DNA from: FEN-1250 sp038237245
Lineage (GTDB): Bacteria > Gemmatimonadota > Gemmatimonadetes > Gemmatimonadales > Gemmatimonadaceae
Reading direction: 5' to 3'
NCBI GenBank assembly: GCA_038237245.1
Contig: JBBRYY010000009.1
Span: 1-58,390, forward strand
DNA: 58,390 nt
Below the pieces are notes generated by a model. That model searched no databases and was not told the DNA's origin. It was given only the letters and a program-made list of their open reading frames with translations. Made by a program: the position numbers and the translations under genes. How positions within the stretch are numbered: position 1 is the stretch's first letter; the number at the start of each line of letters is the position of its first letter. This document shows positions 16,898 to 26,659 of this stretch, in pieces.

Positions 16898-18675
16898 TGC
16901 CGGTCGATCTCATTCGTGCGGCGCTGGTGGATGCCGCGCGTGAGCTCGGCGCGCCCGACGCGATCGCCCCGGTGCTCGAGCGCCCGCGCGATCCCGCGCA
17001 CGGCGACTGGAGCACCAACCTCGCGATGATGCTCGCCAAGCCGCTCGGTGAGAAGCCGCGCACGCTCGCGACGCGACTCATCGAGAAGATGAATCTCGAC
17101 GCGGCCGGGGTGAGCAAGGTCGACATCGCGGGTCCCGGCTTCATCAACTTCTACATCGCGGCGGGCGCGAACGCGAGCGGGCTCGCCGCCATCGTTGCGG
17201 CGGGCGATGCGTATGGTCGCGATGGGAGCGGTGCGGGACGGCGCGTCGTGGTGGAGTTCGTCTCCGCGAATCCGACGGGCCCGCTCCACGTCGGTCACGG
17301 GCGCCAGGCCGTGCTCGGCGACACGATCAGCGCGCTGCTCGAGTGGTCGGGGTGGTCAGTGTCACGCGAGTACTACTACAACGATGCTGGCGTGCAGATC
17401 ACGAATCTCGCGGCCTCCGTCGTGGTGCGCCTACGCGCGCTCGCCGGATACGCGACGCAGTTTCCCGAGGGGTGGTATCAGGGCGAGTACGTGCTCGAAG
17501 TCGCGCGCGCCTACATCGCCGACCGCGGCGCGAGCGATGCGAAGGCGCTGCTCGAGCACGAGGCGCCGGGGTTGCTCGATCCGTCGTTCGATCACGACAC
17601 GTCGGCGCTCTCGCATGCGATCCTCGGCTTCGTGCGCGAGCATCCCGACTTCGTGCGCGTCGCCGTCGACGAGCTGCGCAAAACGCAGGATCGTGATCTC
17701 ACGACCTTCGGCCTTGCCTTCGACACGTACTTCCTCGAGTCGAGCCTCTACGCGCCGGGATCCGCGCGCGCGCTCGCCCCGATGCTCGGTGGGAACGAGG
17801 GCGAGAGCGCGGTCGACGCGACCGTGCGCAAGCTCGAGGCGAGCGGGCACACGTATGAGGAAGACGGCGCGCTCTGGCTCCGCACCATGGATTTCGGCGA
17901 CGACAAGAATCGCGTCATGCGCAAGCGCGACGGCACGTACACGTACTTCCTTCCCGATGTGGCGTACCACGTCACGAAGTGGGGACGCGGCTTCCCGCGC
18001 GCGATCAATGTGCAGGGCACCGACCATCACGGCACCATCGGCCGCGTGCGCGCGGGGGTGCAGGCGCTCGACATCGGAGTGCCGAAGGGCTATCCCGACT
18101 ACATCCTGCACAACCTCGTGAAGCTCGTGCGCGGCGGTGAAGAGGTGAAGTTCTCCAAGCGCTCGGGCTCCATCGTGACGCTCGAGGAGCTGCTCGCCGA
18201 CGTTGGACGTGACGCCGTGCGCTACTTCTTCGCGATGCGAAAGGCCGAGTCGGAGCTGGTGTTCGACATCGATCTCGCGCGCGCGCAGTCGGAGGAGAAC
18301 CCGGTGTATTACATCCAGATGGCGCATGCGCGGCTGTGCGGGATCTTCCGCGTTGGCAACATCGATGCATCGTCGCTCGTCGCGGCGGAGGTCGATTACG
18401 ATGCGCTGGTCGAGCCGGAGGAGCGCGAGCTGATCAAGGCGCTCCTCGACTTCCCGTCGATGATGGCCGGCGCCGCGGAGGCGCTCGAGCCGCATCGGGT
18501 GGCGAGCTACCTGCTCGAGACGGCGCAGCTCGTGCACACCTGGTATCACAAGCATCACGTGCTCGACGAGCCGCCCGCGATCATGCATGCACGGTTGTTT
18601 CTCGCGCTCGCCGCACGCATCGTGTTGCGCAACGGTCTCGCGGTGCTCGGCATCGCCGCACCCGACCGAATGTAA
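16894..18675 (+). CDS. argS: Arginyl-tRNA synthetase
   Basis: Class Ia synthetase for tRNA-Arg. N-terminal tRNA D-loop-binding domain (about 1-90, with RDPAHGDWSTNLAM), catalytic domain with the HIGH equivalent in NPTGPLHVGHGRQAV, KMSKS-loop equivalent in KFSKRSGSIVTL, and the C-terminal all-alpha anticodon domain ending LAVLGIAAPDRM (family ending VLxLLGIxxPERM). 593 residues. Start overlaps the previous gene by 4 bp; two adjacent ATGs (16894, 16897) are possible. Confidence 0.95.
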   Translation: MMPVDLIRAALVDAARELGAPDAIAPVLERPRDPAHGDWSTNLAMMLAKPLGEKPRTLATRLIEKMNLDAAGVSKVDIAGPGFINFYIAAGANASGLAAIVAAGDAYGRDGSGAGRRVVVEFVSANPTGPLHVGHGRQAVLGDTISALLEWSGWSVSREYYYNDAGVQITNLAASVVVRLRALAGYATQFPEGWYQGEYVLEVARAYIADRGASDAKALLEHEAPGLLDPSFDHDTSALSHAILGFVREHPDFVRVAVDELRKTQDRDLTTFGLAFDTYFLESSLYAPGSARALAPMLGGNEGESAVDATVRKLEASGHTYEEDGALWLRTMDFGDDKNRVMRKRDGTYTYFLPDVAYHVTKWGRGFPRAINVQGTDHHGTIGRVRAGVQALDIGVPKGYPDYILHNLVKLVRGGEEVKFSKRSGSIVTLEELLADVGRDAVRYFFAMRKAESELVFDIDLARAQSEENPVYYIQMAHARLCGIFRVGNIDASSLVAAEVDYDALVEPEERELIKALLDFPSMMAGAAEALEPHRVASYLLETAQLVHTWYHKHHVLDEPPAIMHARLFLALAARIVLRNGLAVLGIAAPDRM

Positions 18676-18723
18676 GCCCGGCTCGGCACACGTTCATACC
18701 ATCAGACTCTCACCGGCCGCCAC

Positions 18724-19641
18724 ATGACAGTGCTCGTCGTCGGATCCGTCGCTCTCGATTCGGTCGAAACTCCGTTCGGGAAGGCCGAGAATGTGATCGG
18801 CGGCTCAGCCACTTTCTTCGCAGCATCGGCGAGCCTGCTGACGAAGGTGCAGGTGGTCGGAATCGTCGGCAGCGACTTTCCGATCGAGAAGCTCGATCGC
18901 CTGAAGGCACGAGGCGTAGACCTCGCGGGGCTCGAGCACGCGGAGGGCGAATCCTTCCGCTGGCGCGGCCGCTATCGCCACGACCTCAATGCGGCCGAGA
19001 CGCTCGAGACGATGCTCGGTGTCTTTTCGCACTTCGCGCCGAAGATCCCCGAGCAGTTTCGCGATACGCCCTACGTCTTTCTCGGCAACATCGATCCGCG
19101 GCTCCAGCTCGAAGTGCTCCGTCAGGTGCGCAAGCCGAAGCTCGTGGCGTGCGACACGATGAACTTCTGGATCGAAAGCCGCCGCGGTGATCTGCTCGCG
19201 CTGCTCAAGGAAGTCGACATGGTGACGTTGAACGACGGCGAGGCGCGCCAGCTCACCGAAGAGACGAATCTCGTGAAGGCCGCGAAGTGGATCATGCAGC
19301 ACGGACCGAAGCACGTCATCATCAAGAAAGGCGAGCACGGCGCCTTCATGTTCAACGAGAGGAGCGTTTTCTTCGCGCCCGCGTATCCGCTCGAGAGCGT
19401 CTTCGATCCGACGGGCGCCGGTGATTCGTTCGCCGGCGGATTCTTCGGGTACCTCTCGCGCAGCGGCGATCTGAGCGAAGGGAACATGCGCCGCGCGGTC
19501 GTCTGTGGCTGCGCAATGGGCTCGTTCGCCGTCGAGCGCTTTTCCGTCGACCGTTTCTTCGAGATCACTGAAGCGGATCTCAACGCGCGCATCGATGAGT
19601 TCCGTCGGCTCGTCGCGTTCGAAAAGGAAGTCGTCGGGTGA
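18724..19641 (+). CDS. PfkB-family sugar/nucleoside kinase
   Basis: Ribokinase-fold kinase of 305 residues. N-terminal GSVALDSVETP and GGSATFFAASASLL (PfkB signature 1 region), and the C-terminal ATP-binding signature DPTGAGDSFAGGFFGYL containing the catalytic Asp. The family covers ribokinase, adenosine kinase, fructokinase and others; substrate cannot be assigned from sequence. It overlaps purM by 4 bp (GTGA), so a link to purine or nucleoside metabolism is plausible but unproven. Confidence 0.88.
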   Translation: MTVLVVGSVALDSVETPFGKAENVIGGSATFFAASASLLTKVQVVGIVGSDFPIEKLDRLKARGVDLAGLEHAEGESFRWRGRYRHDLNAAETLETMLGVFSHFAPKIPEQFRDTPYVFLGNIDPRLQLEVLRQVRKPKLVACDTMNFWIESRRGDLLALLKEVDMVTLNDGEARQLTEETNLVKAAKWIMQHGPKHVIIKKGEHGAFMFNERSVFFAPAYPLESVFDPTGAGDSFAGGFFGYLSRSGDLSEGNMRRAVVCGCAMGSFAVERFSVDRFFEITEADLNARIDEFRRLVAFEKEVVG

Positions 19642-20663
19642 CCGCGCCGCTCGACTATCGCTCGGCCGGCGTCGACATCGACGCGGCGGTCGATTCGAAG
19701 AACCGCATCAAGTCGCTCGTCGAGTCGACGTTTACCGCGGGGACGCGCGGCGCCTTCGGCGGTTTCGGCGGAATGTTCAGGGTCCCCGAAGGGATGCGCG
19801 CACCCCTCCTCGTCTCGAGCGCCGATGGCGTGGGCACGAAGATCAAGCTCGCGATCGACGCAGGCGTGCACGACACGATCGGCCACGACCTCGTGAACCA
19901 CTGCGTCAACGACATCCTGGTGCAGGGTGCGACGCCGCTCTTCTTCCTCGACTACGTCGCCTTCGGTGCGCTGGTGCCCGAGGTCGTCGAGAGTGTCGTG
20001 CGGGGGGTCGCTGCGGGATGTCGCGAGAATGGCTGTGCGCTGGTTGGTGGCGAGACGGCGGAGATGCCCGGCCTGTATACGCCGCCGGACTACGATCTTG
20101 CGGGATTCATCGTCGGCTGTGTCGAGGAAGATGCTGTACTCGGTGCAGCGCGCGTTCGCAGCGGCGATGTGCTCATTGGCCTCGCCAGCAATGGCCTTCA
20201 CACCAACGGCTTCTCGTTGGCGCGCCGAATCGTGAGTGAGCGCATGAAGCTTGCACCACACGACACCTTTCCCGGCCTCACGGGTACGGTGGCAGAAGTG
20301 CTGCTCCGCGTGCATCGCTCCTATCTCGCGGCGCTGCGTCCCGTGCTCGGCACGGTTCACGCGATGGCGCACATCACGGGCGGCGGGCTTCCGGGGAATC
20401 TGAACCGCGCGCTGCCCGGTGATGTCGACGCGGTCGTGAATACGAAGAGCTGGACGATTCCCGCCGAGTTTCTGGCGCTCGAACAGGCTGGCGGCGTGGC
20501 GCGTGACGAGATGTTGCGCGCCTTCAACATGGGTGTCGGGATGGTAGTGCTCGCGGACGCAACTGCGGCCGACTCGGTGATCGCTCACGCCGCGGCGGCG
20601 GGAGTGCCCGCATGGGTTCTCGGTGAAACGCGACGCGGCACCGGGGCCGTCATCTTCGCGTAG
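19638..20663 (+). CDS. purM: Phosphoribosylformylglycinamidine cyclo-ligase
   Basis: AIR synthetase, step five of de novo purine synthesis. ATP-grasp-unrelated PurM/SelD fold. Motifs: DYRSAGVDIDA at the start, SSADGVGTKIKLA, NHCVNDILVQGATPLFFLDY, GGETAEMPGLY, LASNGLHTNGFSLAR and the C-terminal ITGGGLPGNLNRALP and FNMGVGMV. 341 residues, full length. GTG start overlapping the kinase stop. Confidence 0.96.
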   Translation: MTAPLDYRSAGVDIDAAVDSKNRIKSLVESTFTAGTRGAFGGFGGMFRVPEGMRAPLLVSSADGVGTKIKLAIDAGVHDTIGHDLVNHCVNDILVQGATPLFFLDYVAFGALVPEVVESVVRGVAAGCRENGCALVGGETAEMPGLYTPPDYDLAGFIVGCVEEDAVLGAARVRSGDVLIGLASNGLHTNGFSLARRIVSERMKLAPHDTFPGLTGTVAEVLLRVHRSYLAALRPVLGTVHAMAHITGGGLPGNLNRALPGDVDAVVNTKSWTIPAEFLALEQAGGVARDEMLRAFNMGVGMVVLADATAADSVIAHAAAAGVPAWVLGETRRGTGAVIFA

Positions 20664-20679
20664 CGCTTCTGGAGGACCG

Positions 20680-21681
20680 ATGGACATACGTCTGGAGATA
20701 CGTCGCTGCACGTTCCTCGTCGCATGCATGCTCGGCGCGGCCGCCTCGCTCCCCGCCCAGTCGATCGACCCGCACTGCACCGATCCCGCGATCGTCGGCA
20801 TCGCGCATCAGGGTGGCGATGCGTGCCAGAAGGTCGCCGACCTTTTCAACTATATGAACATGCAGCTCGGCACCTGGGTCGCGGGCGGCAATCCGACGTT
20901 GGGGCAGGGCGGCACGCTCGGCGGACTCGGACACTTTTCGGTCGGTGTGCGCGCGAACGTGATGAAAGCGACGATCCCGCGCGTCGACGACATCAGCGTG
21001 CAGCCCGGACCACCCGTCTCCACGAACATCCCGAGCAGCGACAAGTGGGTCGGACTCCCGTCAGTCGACGCCGCGATCGGGATCTTCAAGGGCTTTCCGG
21101 TGGGCATCACGAACATCGGCGGTATCGATGCGCTGGTGAACGTGTCGTATCTGCCGACCTACACGAAGAACTCGATCCATGTCGGCGCGCAGGACAATAA
21201 GTGGAATATCGGATTCGGCGGTCGCCTTGGGATCATCCAGGAGTCGCTGCTTCTCCCAGGAATTGGCGTATCGTACATGGTGCGCGATCTTCCTACCGCG
21301 GTGCTGAGCGGCGAGGACAATTCGGGCAACACCGTGAGCATTTCCGATTATAAAATCCGCACGAAGCAGTGGCGGCTCACAGCGAGCAAGAAGCTGCTCT
21401 TCCTCGGCGTCGCGGCCGGCATCGGACAGGACAAATACGATACGAAGGCGCTCCTGACGTACAATGTCGACGGGGACACGCCGAATGCGCCGATTGCGCT
21501 GCACATCTCGCCGACGCGCACCAACTACTTTGCCGACGTCTCGTTCAACTTCCTCCTCGCGCACATGGTGGCTGAGGTCGGGCGCGTGAGCGGTGGCAAC
21601 GTTACCACGTACAACAGCTTCTCGACCGAGGCGAGCGCCGCGCGTACCTACGGTTCGCTCGGACTCCGCATTGGTTTCTGA
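20680..21681 (+). CDS. Secreted/outer-membrane beta protein of unknown family
   Basis: ATG at 20680 with GGAGG at 20671-20675, and a signal peptide ending in ASLPAQ near residue 27. About 306 mature residues with alternating beta strands and a final strand ending LGLRIGF, typical of outer-membrane barrels. It carries two Cys near the N-terminus (PHCTDP, DACQKV). No named family. It lies 16 bp after purM and overlaps the probable TTG start of ribD. Confidence 0.7.
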   Translation: MDIRLEIRRCTFLVACMLGAAASLPAQSIDPHCTDPAIVGIAHQGGDACQKVADLFNYMNMQLGTWVAGGNPTLGQGGTLGGLGHFSVGVRANVMKATIPRVDDISVQPGPPVSTNIPSSDKWVGLPSVDAAIGIFKGFPVGITNIGGIDALVNVSYLPTYTKNSIHVGAQDNKWNIGFGGRLGIIQESLLLPGIGVSYMVRDLPTAVLSGEDNSGNTVSISDYKIRTKQWRLTASKKLLFLGVAAGIGQDKYDTKALLTYNVDGDTPNAPIALHISPTRTNYFADVSFNFLLAHMVAEVGRVSGGNVTTYNSFSTEASAARTYGSLGLRIGF

Positions 21682-22792
21682 GTCCGGTGGCGGCACGGCG
21701 AGCGGTGCGAGCGCGCGCGACGACGCAGCCTTCATGTGCCGCGCGCTCGAGCTCGCACGAAAGGGATGGGGGCACACAGCACCGAACCCGATGGTCGGCG
21801 CGGTCGTCGTTCGTGACGGCGAGGTAGTCGGCGAAGGGCACCACAGGGCATTCGGCGCGCCGCACGCGGAAGTCGACGCGCTGCATCGCGCCGGCGATCG
21901 AGCGGCCGGTGCGACGATATACGTCACGCTCGAGCCATGTGCGCATCACGGCAAGACACCGCCGTGCACCGAAGCGCTCATTGCGGCGAAGGTCGCGCGC
22001 GTCGTGATCGCCGCGCGCGATCCGAATCCGTTGGCGGCGGGGGGTGCCGAGCGGCTGCGCGCCGCCGGCATCGAGGTGACCTCCGGCGTCGTCGAGAGTG
22101 CGGCGCGCGAGCTCAACCAGCCGTTCTTTCATTCGTACGCGGAAAAACGTCCGTGGGTCACACTCAAGCTCGCGCTATCGCTCGACGGCGCGCTCGCCGA
22201 TGCCGCCGGCCACTCGCGCTGGATCACCGGCGACGACTCGCGTCGGCTGGTGCACGAAATGCGCGCCGGAAGCGATGCGATCGGGATCGGCATCGGCACG
22301 GCGCTCGCCGACGATCCAACGCTCACCGTTCGCGACGCACCTGCGCCGCGCATCGCGCCTGCCCGCGTGGTCTTCGACCGCGCGGCACGACTCCCCGCCG
22401 CATCGGCGCTCGCACGCACGGCTCGCGACATTCCGACGATCGTCGTCGGCGACGCGCCCCCCGTCGCGCGCGCGACTGCACTCGAAGCACTCGGCGTGCG
22501 CATCGTCCAGGCGTCGTCGCTGCGCGTCGCCCTCGAGCTCCTGGGCGAGGCAGGGGTGCGTTCGCTGCTCGTAGAGGGGGGCGCACGCCTCGCCGGGGCC
22601 CTCATTGGGGCCGGAATGGTCGATCGTCTGGTTATCTTTCAGGGGTCGGCGATCTTCGGGGTGGGTGCGCAGGGCGCCTTTGCCTTCGTTCCACCCACGG
22701 AGATCCAGCGCGCGCCAGTGTGGCGCGTGATCGAACGGCGCGAGATCGGCGTGGACACGATGACCGTGTACGCACCTCCTTCGCCGAATTGA
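21671..22792 (+). CDS. ribD: Riboflavin biosynthesis deaminase/reductase RibD
   Basis: Bifunctional enzyme of riboflavin synthesis: N-terminal pyrimidine deaminase with zinc motifs PHAEVDAL and EPCAHHGKTPPC, and C-terminal reductase (PWVTLKLALSLDGALAD, SRWITG, LLVEGGARLAGALI). Start is uncertain: the TTG at 21671 keeps the full deaminase N-terminus (DDAAFMCRALELARKG) and overlaps the preceding stop by 11 bp; the first in-frame ATG, at 21734, removes part of helix one. First gene of a rib operon. Confidence 0.9.
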   Translation: MVSESGGGTASGASARDDAAFMCRALELARKGWGHTAPNPMVGAVVVRDGEVVGEGHHRAFGAPHAEVDALHRAGDRAAGATIYVTLEPCAHHGKTPPCTEALIAAKVARVVIAARDPNPLAAGGAERLRAAGIEVTSGVVESAARELNQPFFHSYAEKRPWVTLKLALSLDGALADAAGHSRWITGDDSRRLVHEMRAGSDAIGIGIGTALADDPTLTVRDAPAPRIAPARVVFDRAARLPAASALARTARDIPTIVVGDAPPVARATALEALGVRIVQASSLRVALELLGEAGVRSLLVEGGARLAGALIGAGMVDRLVIFQGSAIFGVGAQGAFAFVPPTEIQRAPVWRVIERREIGVDTMTVYAPPSPN

Positions 22793-22816
22793 CACTTCGA
22801 AGGGTGGCGCGCGCGA

Positions 22817-23446
22817 ATGTTCACGGGGCTCGTGGAGGAGGTCGGCACGATCGAGCAGCTGCGGGTCACTCCCGCGGGGCGCGAGCTACGCGTGCGTTGC
22901 GGCTACCACGAGCTCGCGAGCGGTGAGAGCATCGCCATCAACGGCGCCTGTCTGACCGTTCGCGAGCATGGCCCTCACTGGTTCACCGTAGCAGCCGTTA
23001 CCACCACGCTCGAGCGCACCACGATCGGCGAATGGTCCGTCGGCCGTCGCGTCAATCTCGAGCGTGCGATGCTCGCCACCGCGCGTTTCGGCGGCCACTT
23101 CGTGCTCGGCCACGTCGATGGTGTCGCCACCGTCAGCGAGATCGAGACCCAGGGCGACGCGCGGCTCGTGAATCTGTCGCTCCCCGACGGCTTGTCGGAG
23201 CTCATGATTCCGCATGGATCGCTCACCGTCGATGGGGTGAGTCTCACCGTCAACGAGCTGCCGGCATCCGATGTCGTGCAGCTCTCGCTGATCGAGTACA
23301 CACTCGCGCACACCACGCTGGGGCAGCTCAGCGAGGGGCAGCACGTGCAGATCGAGGGCGACGTCATCGGCAAATACGCACGCCGCATGCTCGCGCCGTA
23401 CCAGGGAGGCTTCCAATCGCCTTCCACCTTGCACGCCCGGGACTGA
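22817..23446 (+). CDS. ribE: Riboflavin synthase alpha chain
   Basis: Dismutates two 6,7-dimethyl-8-ribityllumazine molecules to riboflavin. Two homologous lumazine-binding repeats, beginning MFTGLVEEVGTI and around residue 98 (HFVLGHVDGVATV), with NGACLTV in the first and TVDGVSLTVNEL in the second. 209 residues. ATG at 22817, 24 bp after ribD. Confidence 0.95.
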   Translation: MFTGLVEEVGTIEQLRVTPAGRELRVRCGYHELASGESIAINGACLTVREHGPHWFTVAAVTTTLERTTIGEWSVGRRVNLERAMLATARFGGHFVLGHVDGVATVSEIETQGDARLVNLSLPDGLSELMIPHGSLTVDGVSLTVNELPASDVVQLSLIEYTLAHTTLGQLSEGQHVQIEGDVIGKYARRMLAPYQGGFQSPSTLHARD

Positions 23447-23449
23447 CAC

Positions 23450-24658
23450 ATGGCATTTGCGACCATACAGGACGCGATCGAAGCGATCCGCAACGGTGAG
23501 ATGCTCATCGTCGCGGACGACGAGGATCGTGAGAACGAGGGAGATCTCATCTGCGCCGCGGAGCTGGTGACGCCGGAGATCATCAACTTCATGGCGAAGC
23601 GCGCGAGCGGGTTGATCTGCCTCGCGCTCACTCCCGAGCGCTGCGACCAGCTCGGCCTCGGCCTCATCGGCGAGGGGAACATCGACGCGCTGCGCACGGC
23701 GTACACGCAGAGCATCGACGCGGCGCCGAAGTATGGGATCACGACCGGCATCAGCGCGCAGGACCGCGCGCAGACGATTCGCGTCGCCGCCGATCCCGGG
23801 AGCGGGCCGGGCGACATTCGCTACGGCGGGCACGTGCAGCCGCTGCGTGCGCGCGCGGGTGGGGTGCTGCAGCGTGTCGGCCACACCGAGACGTCGATCG
23901 ATCTCGCTCGCCTCGCCGGGCTCGCGCCGGCGGGCGTCGTCTGCGAGATCCTTCGCGATGACGATGGCGCGCCCGCGCGCCGTCCGCAGCTCGAGGAGTT
24001 CGCGGCCGAGCACGATCTCAAGTTCATCACCGTCGCGCAGCTCGTCGCCTACCGGCTGCAGACCGAGCGGCTCGTGCACCGTGTTGCCGAGGCGCGACTG
24101 CCGACCGAGTTCGGCGTGTGGCGGATCATCGGCTACCGCAATGATGTCGATGATCGCGAGCATGTTGCGCTCGTGCACGGCGATGTCGATCAGGGCGAGA
24201 GTATCCTCGTGCGCATGCACTCGAAGTGCCTCACGGGCGATGTCTTCGGCTCCATGCGCTGCGACTGCGGATGGCAGCTGCACGCGGCGATGGCGCAGAT
24301 CGAGAAGGCGGGGAAGGGGGTGGTCGTCTATCTCGACCAGGAGGGGCGCGGCATCGGGCTCCTCAACAAGATCAAGGCGTATGCGCTGCAGGATGGCGGC
24401 GCGGATACCGTCGAGGCGAATACGCGGCTCGGCTTCGAGCCCGATCTCCGCAACTACGGCATCGGCGCGCAGATTCTCCTCGACCTCGGGCTTCGTTCGA
24501 TTCGGCCGATGACGAACAATCCGCGCAAGATCGTAGGTCTCGAAGGCTATGGGCTGCACGTCGAGGAGCGCGTGCCGATCCATGCCCCCGAGACCGCAGA
24601 GAACCGCGACTATCTCATCGCGAAGCACACGAAGCTCGGCCACCTGCTCGCGCACTGA
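23450..24658 (+). CDS. ribBA: DHBP synthase / GTP cyclohydrolase II fusion RibBA
   Basis: Fusion making both riboflavin precursors. Residues about 1-200: 3,4-dihydroxy-2-butanone-4-phosphate synthase, with VADDEDRENEGDLICAAE, the GITTGISAQDRA loop and GHTETSIDLARLAG. Residues about 205-402: GTP cyclohydrolase II with zinc Cys in KCLTGDVFGSMRCDCGWQL, DQEGRGIGLLNKIKAY and MTNNPRKI. One variation: where most DHBP synthases read PGH before the PLRA loop, this one reads GGHVQPLRA. ATG 3 bp after ribE; stop overlaps ribH (TGATG). Confidence 0.95.
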   Translation: MAFATIQDAIEAIRNGEMLIVADDEDRENEGDLICAAELVTPEIINFMAKRASGLICLALTPERCDQLGLGLIGEGNIDALRTAYTQSIDAAPKYGITTGISAQDRAQTIRVAADPGSGPGDIRYGGHVQPLRARAGGVLQRVGHTETSIDLARLAGLAPAGVVCEILRDDDGAPARRPQLEEFAAEHDLKFITVAQLVAYRLQTERLVHRVAEARLPTEFGVWRIIGYRNDVDDREHVALVHGDVDQGESILVRMHSKCLTGDVFGSMRCDCGWQLHAAMAQIEKAGKGVVVYLDQEGRGIGLLNKIKAYALQDGGADTVEANTRLGFEPDLRNYGIGAQILLDLGLRSIRPMTNNPRKIVGLEGYGLHVEERVPIHAPETAENRDYLIAKHTKLGHLLAH

Positions 24659-25134
24659 TGACGGACTTCGTGGGAACGGCCGAGATGGCCGACAAGCACG
24701 TCGCGATCGTCGCTAGCCGGTTCAACGAGAGCATCACACGGAAGCTGGTCGATGGGGCGATCGACGCGCTCACGCGGCACGGCGGCGCGCGTGAGAACAT
24801 CGATGTCGTGTGGGTGCCGGGCGCGTGGGAGCTCCCCGCGGCGACGCGCGCGCTGCTTGCGACCGAGCGCTACGATGCGATCGTCGCGCTGGGCGCGGTG
24901 ATTCGCGGCGAGACGCCCCACTTCGACTTCGTCGCTGGCGAGGCGTCGCGCGGGATCGCGGATGCAGGTGCGGACTTCGATGTGCCGATCGGCTTCGGGG
25001 TGCTCACGACGGATACGTTCGAACAGGCCGAGGCGCGTGCGGGCGGCGCGCACGGCAACAAGGGATGGGATGCGGCACTCGCCGCGATCGAAATGATGAA
25101 TCTTTTCGAAAGGCTGCGTGCGCGCGAAGGTTGA
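24658..25134 (+). CDS. ribH: 6,7-dimethyl-8-ribityllumazine synthase
   Basis: Condenses DHBP with the ribityl-pyrimidine. Motifs: IVASRFNESITRKLVDGA, the VWVPGAWELPAA loop, GAVIRGETPHFDFVAGEA (catalytic His in HFDF) and FGVLTTDTFEQAEARAGG. 158 residues, normal length for the icosahedral or pentameric subunit. Last of the rib genes; nusB overlaps its end by 17 bp. Confidence 0.95.
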   Translation: MTDFVGTAEMADKHVAIVASRFNESITRKLVDGAIDALTRHGGARENIDVVWVPGAWELPAATRALLATERYDAIVALGAVIRGETPHFDFVAGEASRGIADAGADFDVPIGFGVLTTDTFEQAEARAGGAHGNKGWDAALAAIEMMNLFERLRAREG

Positions 25135-25534
25135 GACGAGGGCGCGCGCGCTTGCGCTCCAGGCATTGTACGCGTGGGACATGAGGCCGGGGCAGCAGCT
25201 CGAGCGGGTCGCGGCGCAGATCTGGGATGATCTGCACGTGGCTGCGGACGAGCGGAAGCGTGCGGCCGTGCTCGTGCGACGCGTGATCGACGAGGGCGTC
25301 GAGATCGATCGTGCGCTCCGCGAGGTCACCGTGAACTGGCGTCTCGAGCGCATCGGCGCAATCGAGCGCTCCGTGCTCCGCCTCGGCAGCGCCGAGCTCG
25401 GGCTCGACGATACGCCGCCACGCGTCGTGATCCAGGAAGGGGTGAAGCTGGCCGAGCGATATGGCAGCGCGCAGAGCGCCCGTTTCGTGAACGGCGTGCT
25501 CGATGCTCTGGCGCGGCAGATGGGCAAGCTCTAG
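25118..25534 (+). CDS. nusB: Transcription antitermination factor NusB
   Basis: All-helical RNA-binding protein that pairs with NusE (S10) in antitermination. Features: ARALALQALYAWDM at the start, ERIGAIERSVLRLGSAEL, and PPRVVIQEGVKLAERYGS near the C-terminus. 138 residues. The GTG start at 25118 lies inside ribH; ribH-nusB adjacency is widespread in bacteria and supports the call. Confidence 0.93.
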   Translation: MRAKVETRARALALQALYAWDMRPGQQLERVAAQIWDDLHVAADERKRAAVLVRRVIDEGVEIDRALREVTVNWRLERIGAIERSVLRLGSAELGLDDTPPRVVIQEGVKLAERYGSAQSARFVNGVLDALARQMGKL

Positions 25535-26643
25535 TGCGAGTGCTCGTGGTCAATTGGCAGGACCGCGAAAATCCGCAGGCTGGTGGCGCCGAAATTCATC
25601 TGCACGAGATCTTCGGTCGACTGGCGACGCGCGGCCACGACGTGACGCTTCTCTGCAGCGGCTGGAAGGGTGCGCCGCAGCGAGCGACGCTCGACGGAAT
25701 GTCGGTACACCGCGTGGGCACCCGGTACACCTTCCAGTCCCTCGCACGCGGCTATTACAAGCGCGTGCTCGCGAAGGAGCGGGCCGACGTGCTCGTGGAG
25801 GACATCAACAAGGTGCCGCTCTGGACACCGCGGTGGGGCGCGCCGCACACGGTCGCGCTCGTTCCGCATCTCTTCGGCACGACGGCGTTTCAGGAGGTAT
25901 CCGTGCCGCTGGCGGCTGCGGTTTGGCTGCAGGAGAAGCCCCTGCGCCTCGTCTATGGTAGCACGCCATTCGAGGCGATCAGCGAGAGCACGGCCGACGA
26001 CCTCGTTGCGCGGGGGATCGCGCGCTCGCGTATCGTCGTGATCTATCCCGGGATCGACATCGAGGCGTACACCCCGGCTCCCGCGGAACGATCACCCGCG
26101 CCGCTCGTCGTCTACCTGGGGCGGCTCAAGCGCTACAAACGGGTGGATCTCATCATCCGCGCGTTCGCCGAGATGCGGCATCCGACTGCCACGCTCGCGA
26201 TCGCCGGGAGCGGCGACTATCGGCCTGCGCTCGAAGCGCTCACCCACTCGCTTGACCTCGACGATCGGGTGAAGTTTCTTGGATTCATCACCGAAGAGCA
26301 GAAAGTGTCGCTGCTGCGGAGCGCGTGGGTGCTGGCGTTTACGTCGCCAAAGGAGGGGTGGGGGATTACGAATCTCGAGGCTGCCGCGTGTGCCACGCCC
26401 GTCGTTGCATCGAGCTCGCCGGGGCTCAGGGAATCCGTCGTCGATGGCGAGACGGGCTTCCTCGTTCCGCACGGCGATCGCTCCGCGCTCACGGCCGCGC
26501 TGCGCCGCGTCGTGAGCGATCCGGCGCTCGTCGCCTCGCTCGGGGCGGCGGGGCGCGACTTCGCGATGCGCTTCACCTGGGACTCGGCCGCCGATCAGAC
26601 GGAGGCGCATCTGCAGCGCGTCGTCTCGGGAGCGCTCGCATGA
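25534..26643 (+). CDS. Glycosyltransferase family 4
   Basis: GT-B fold glycosyltransferase. N-terminal acceptor half begins NPQAGGAEIHLHEIFGRLA (typical GGAE of GT4). The C-terminal donor half has YLGRLKRYKRVDLII, and the nucleotide-sugar EX7E motif region with TSPKEGWGITNLEAAACATPVV. Acceptor and sugar are not predictable. GTG start sharing a base with the nusB stop (TAGTG). It sits unexpectedly between nusB and hprK, so it may be cotranscribed with housekeeping genes. Confidence 0.85.
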   Translation: MRVLVVNWQDRENPQAGGAEIHLHEIFGRLATRGHDVTLLCSGWKGAPQRATLDGMSVHRVGTRYTFQSLARGYYKRVLAKERADVLVEDINKVPLWTPRWGAPHTVALVPHLFGTTAFQEVSVPLAAAVWLQEKPLRLVYGSTPFEAISESTADDLVARGIARSRIVVIYPGIDIEAYTPAPAERSPAPLVVYLGRLKRYKRVDLIIRAFAEMRHPTATLAIAGSGDYRPALEALTHSLDLDDRVKFLGFITEEQKVSLLRSAWVLAFTSPKEGWGITNLEAAACATPVVASSSPGLRESVVDGETGFLVPHGDRSALTAALRRVVSDPALVASLGAAGRDFAMRFTWDSAADQTEAHLQRVVSGALA

Positions 26644-26659
26644 TGCGAAGCGTGGCGTC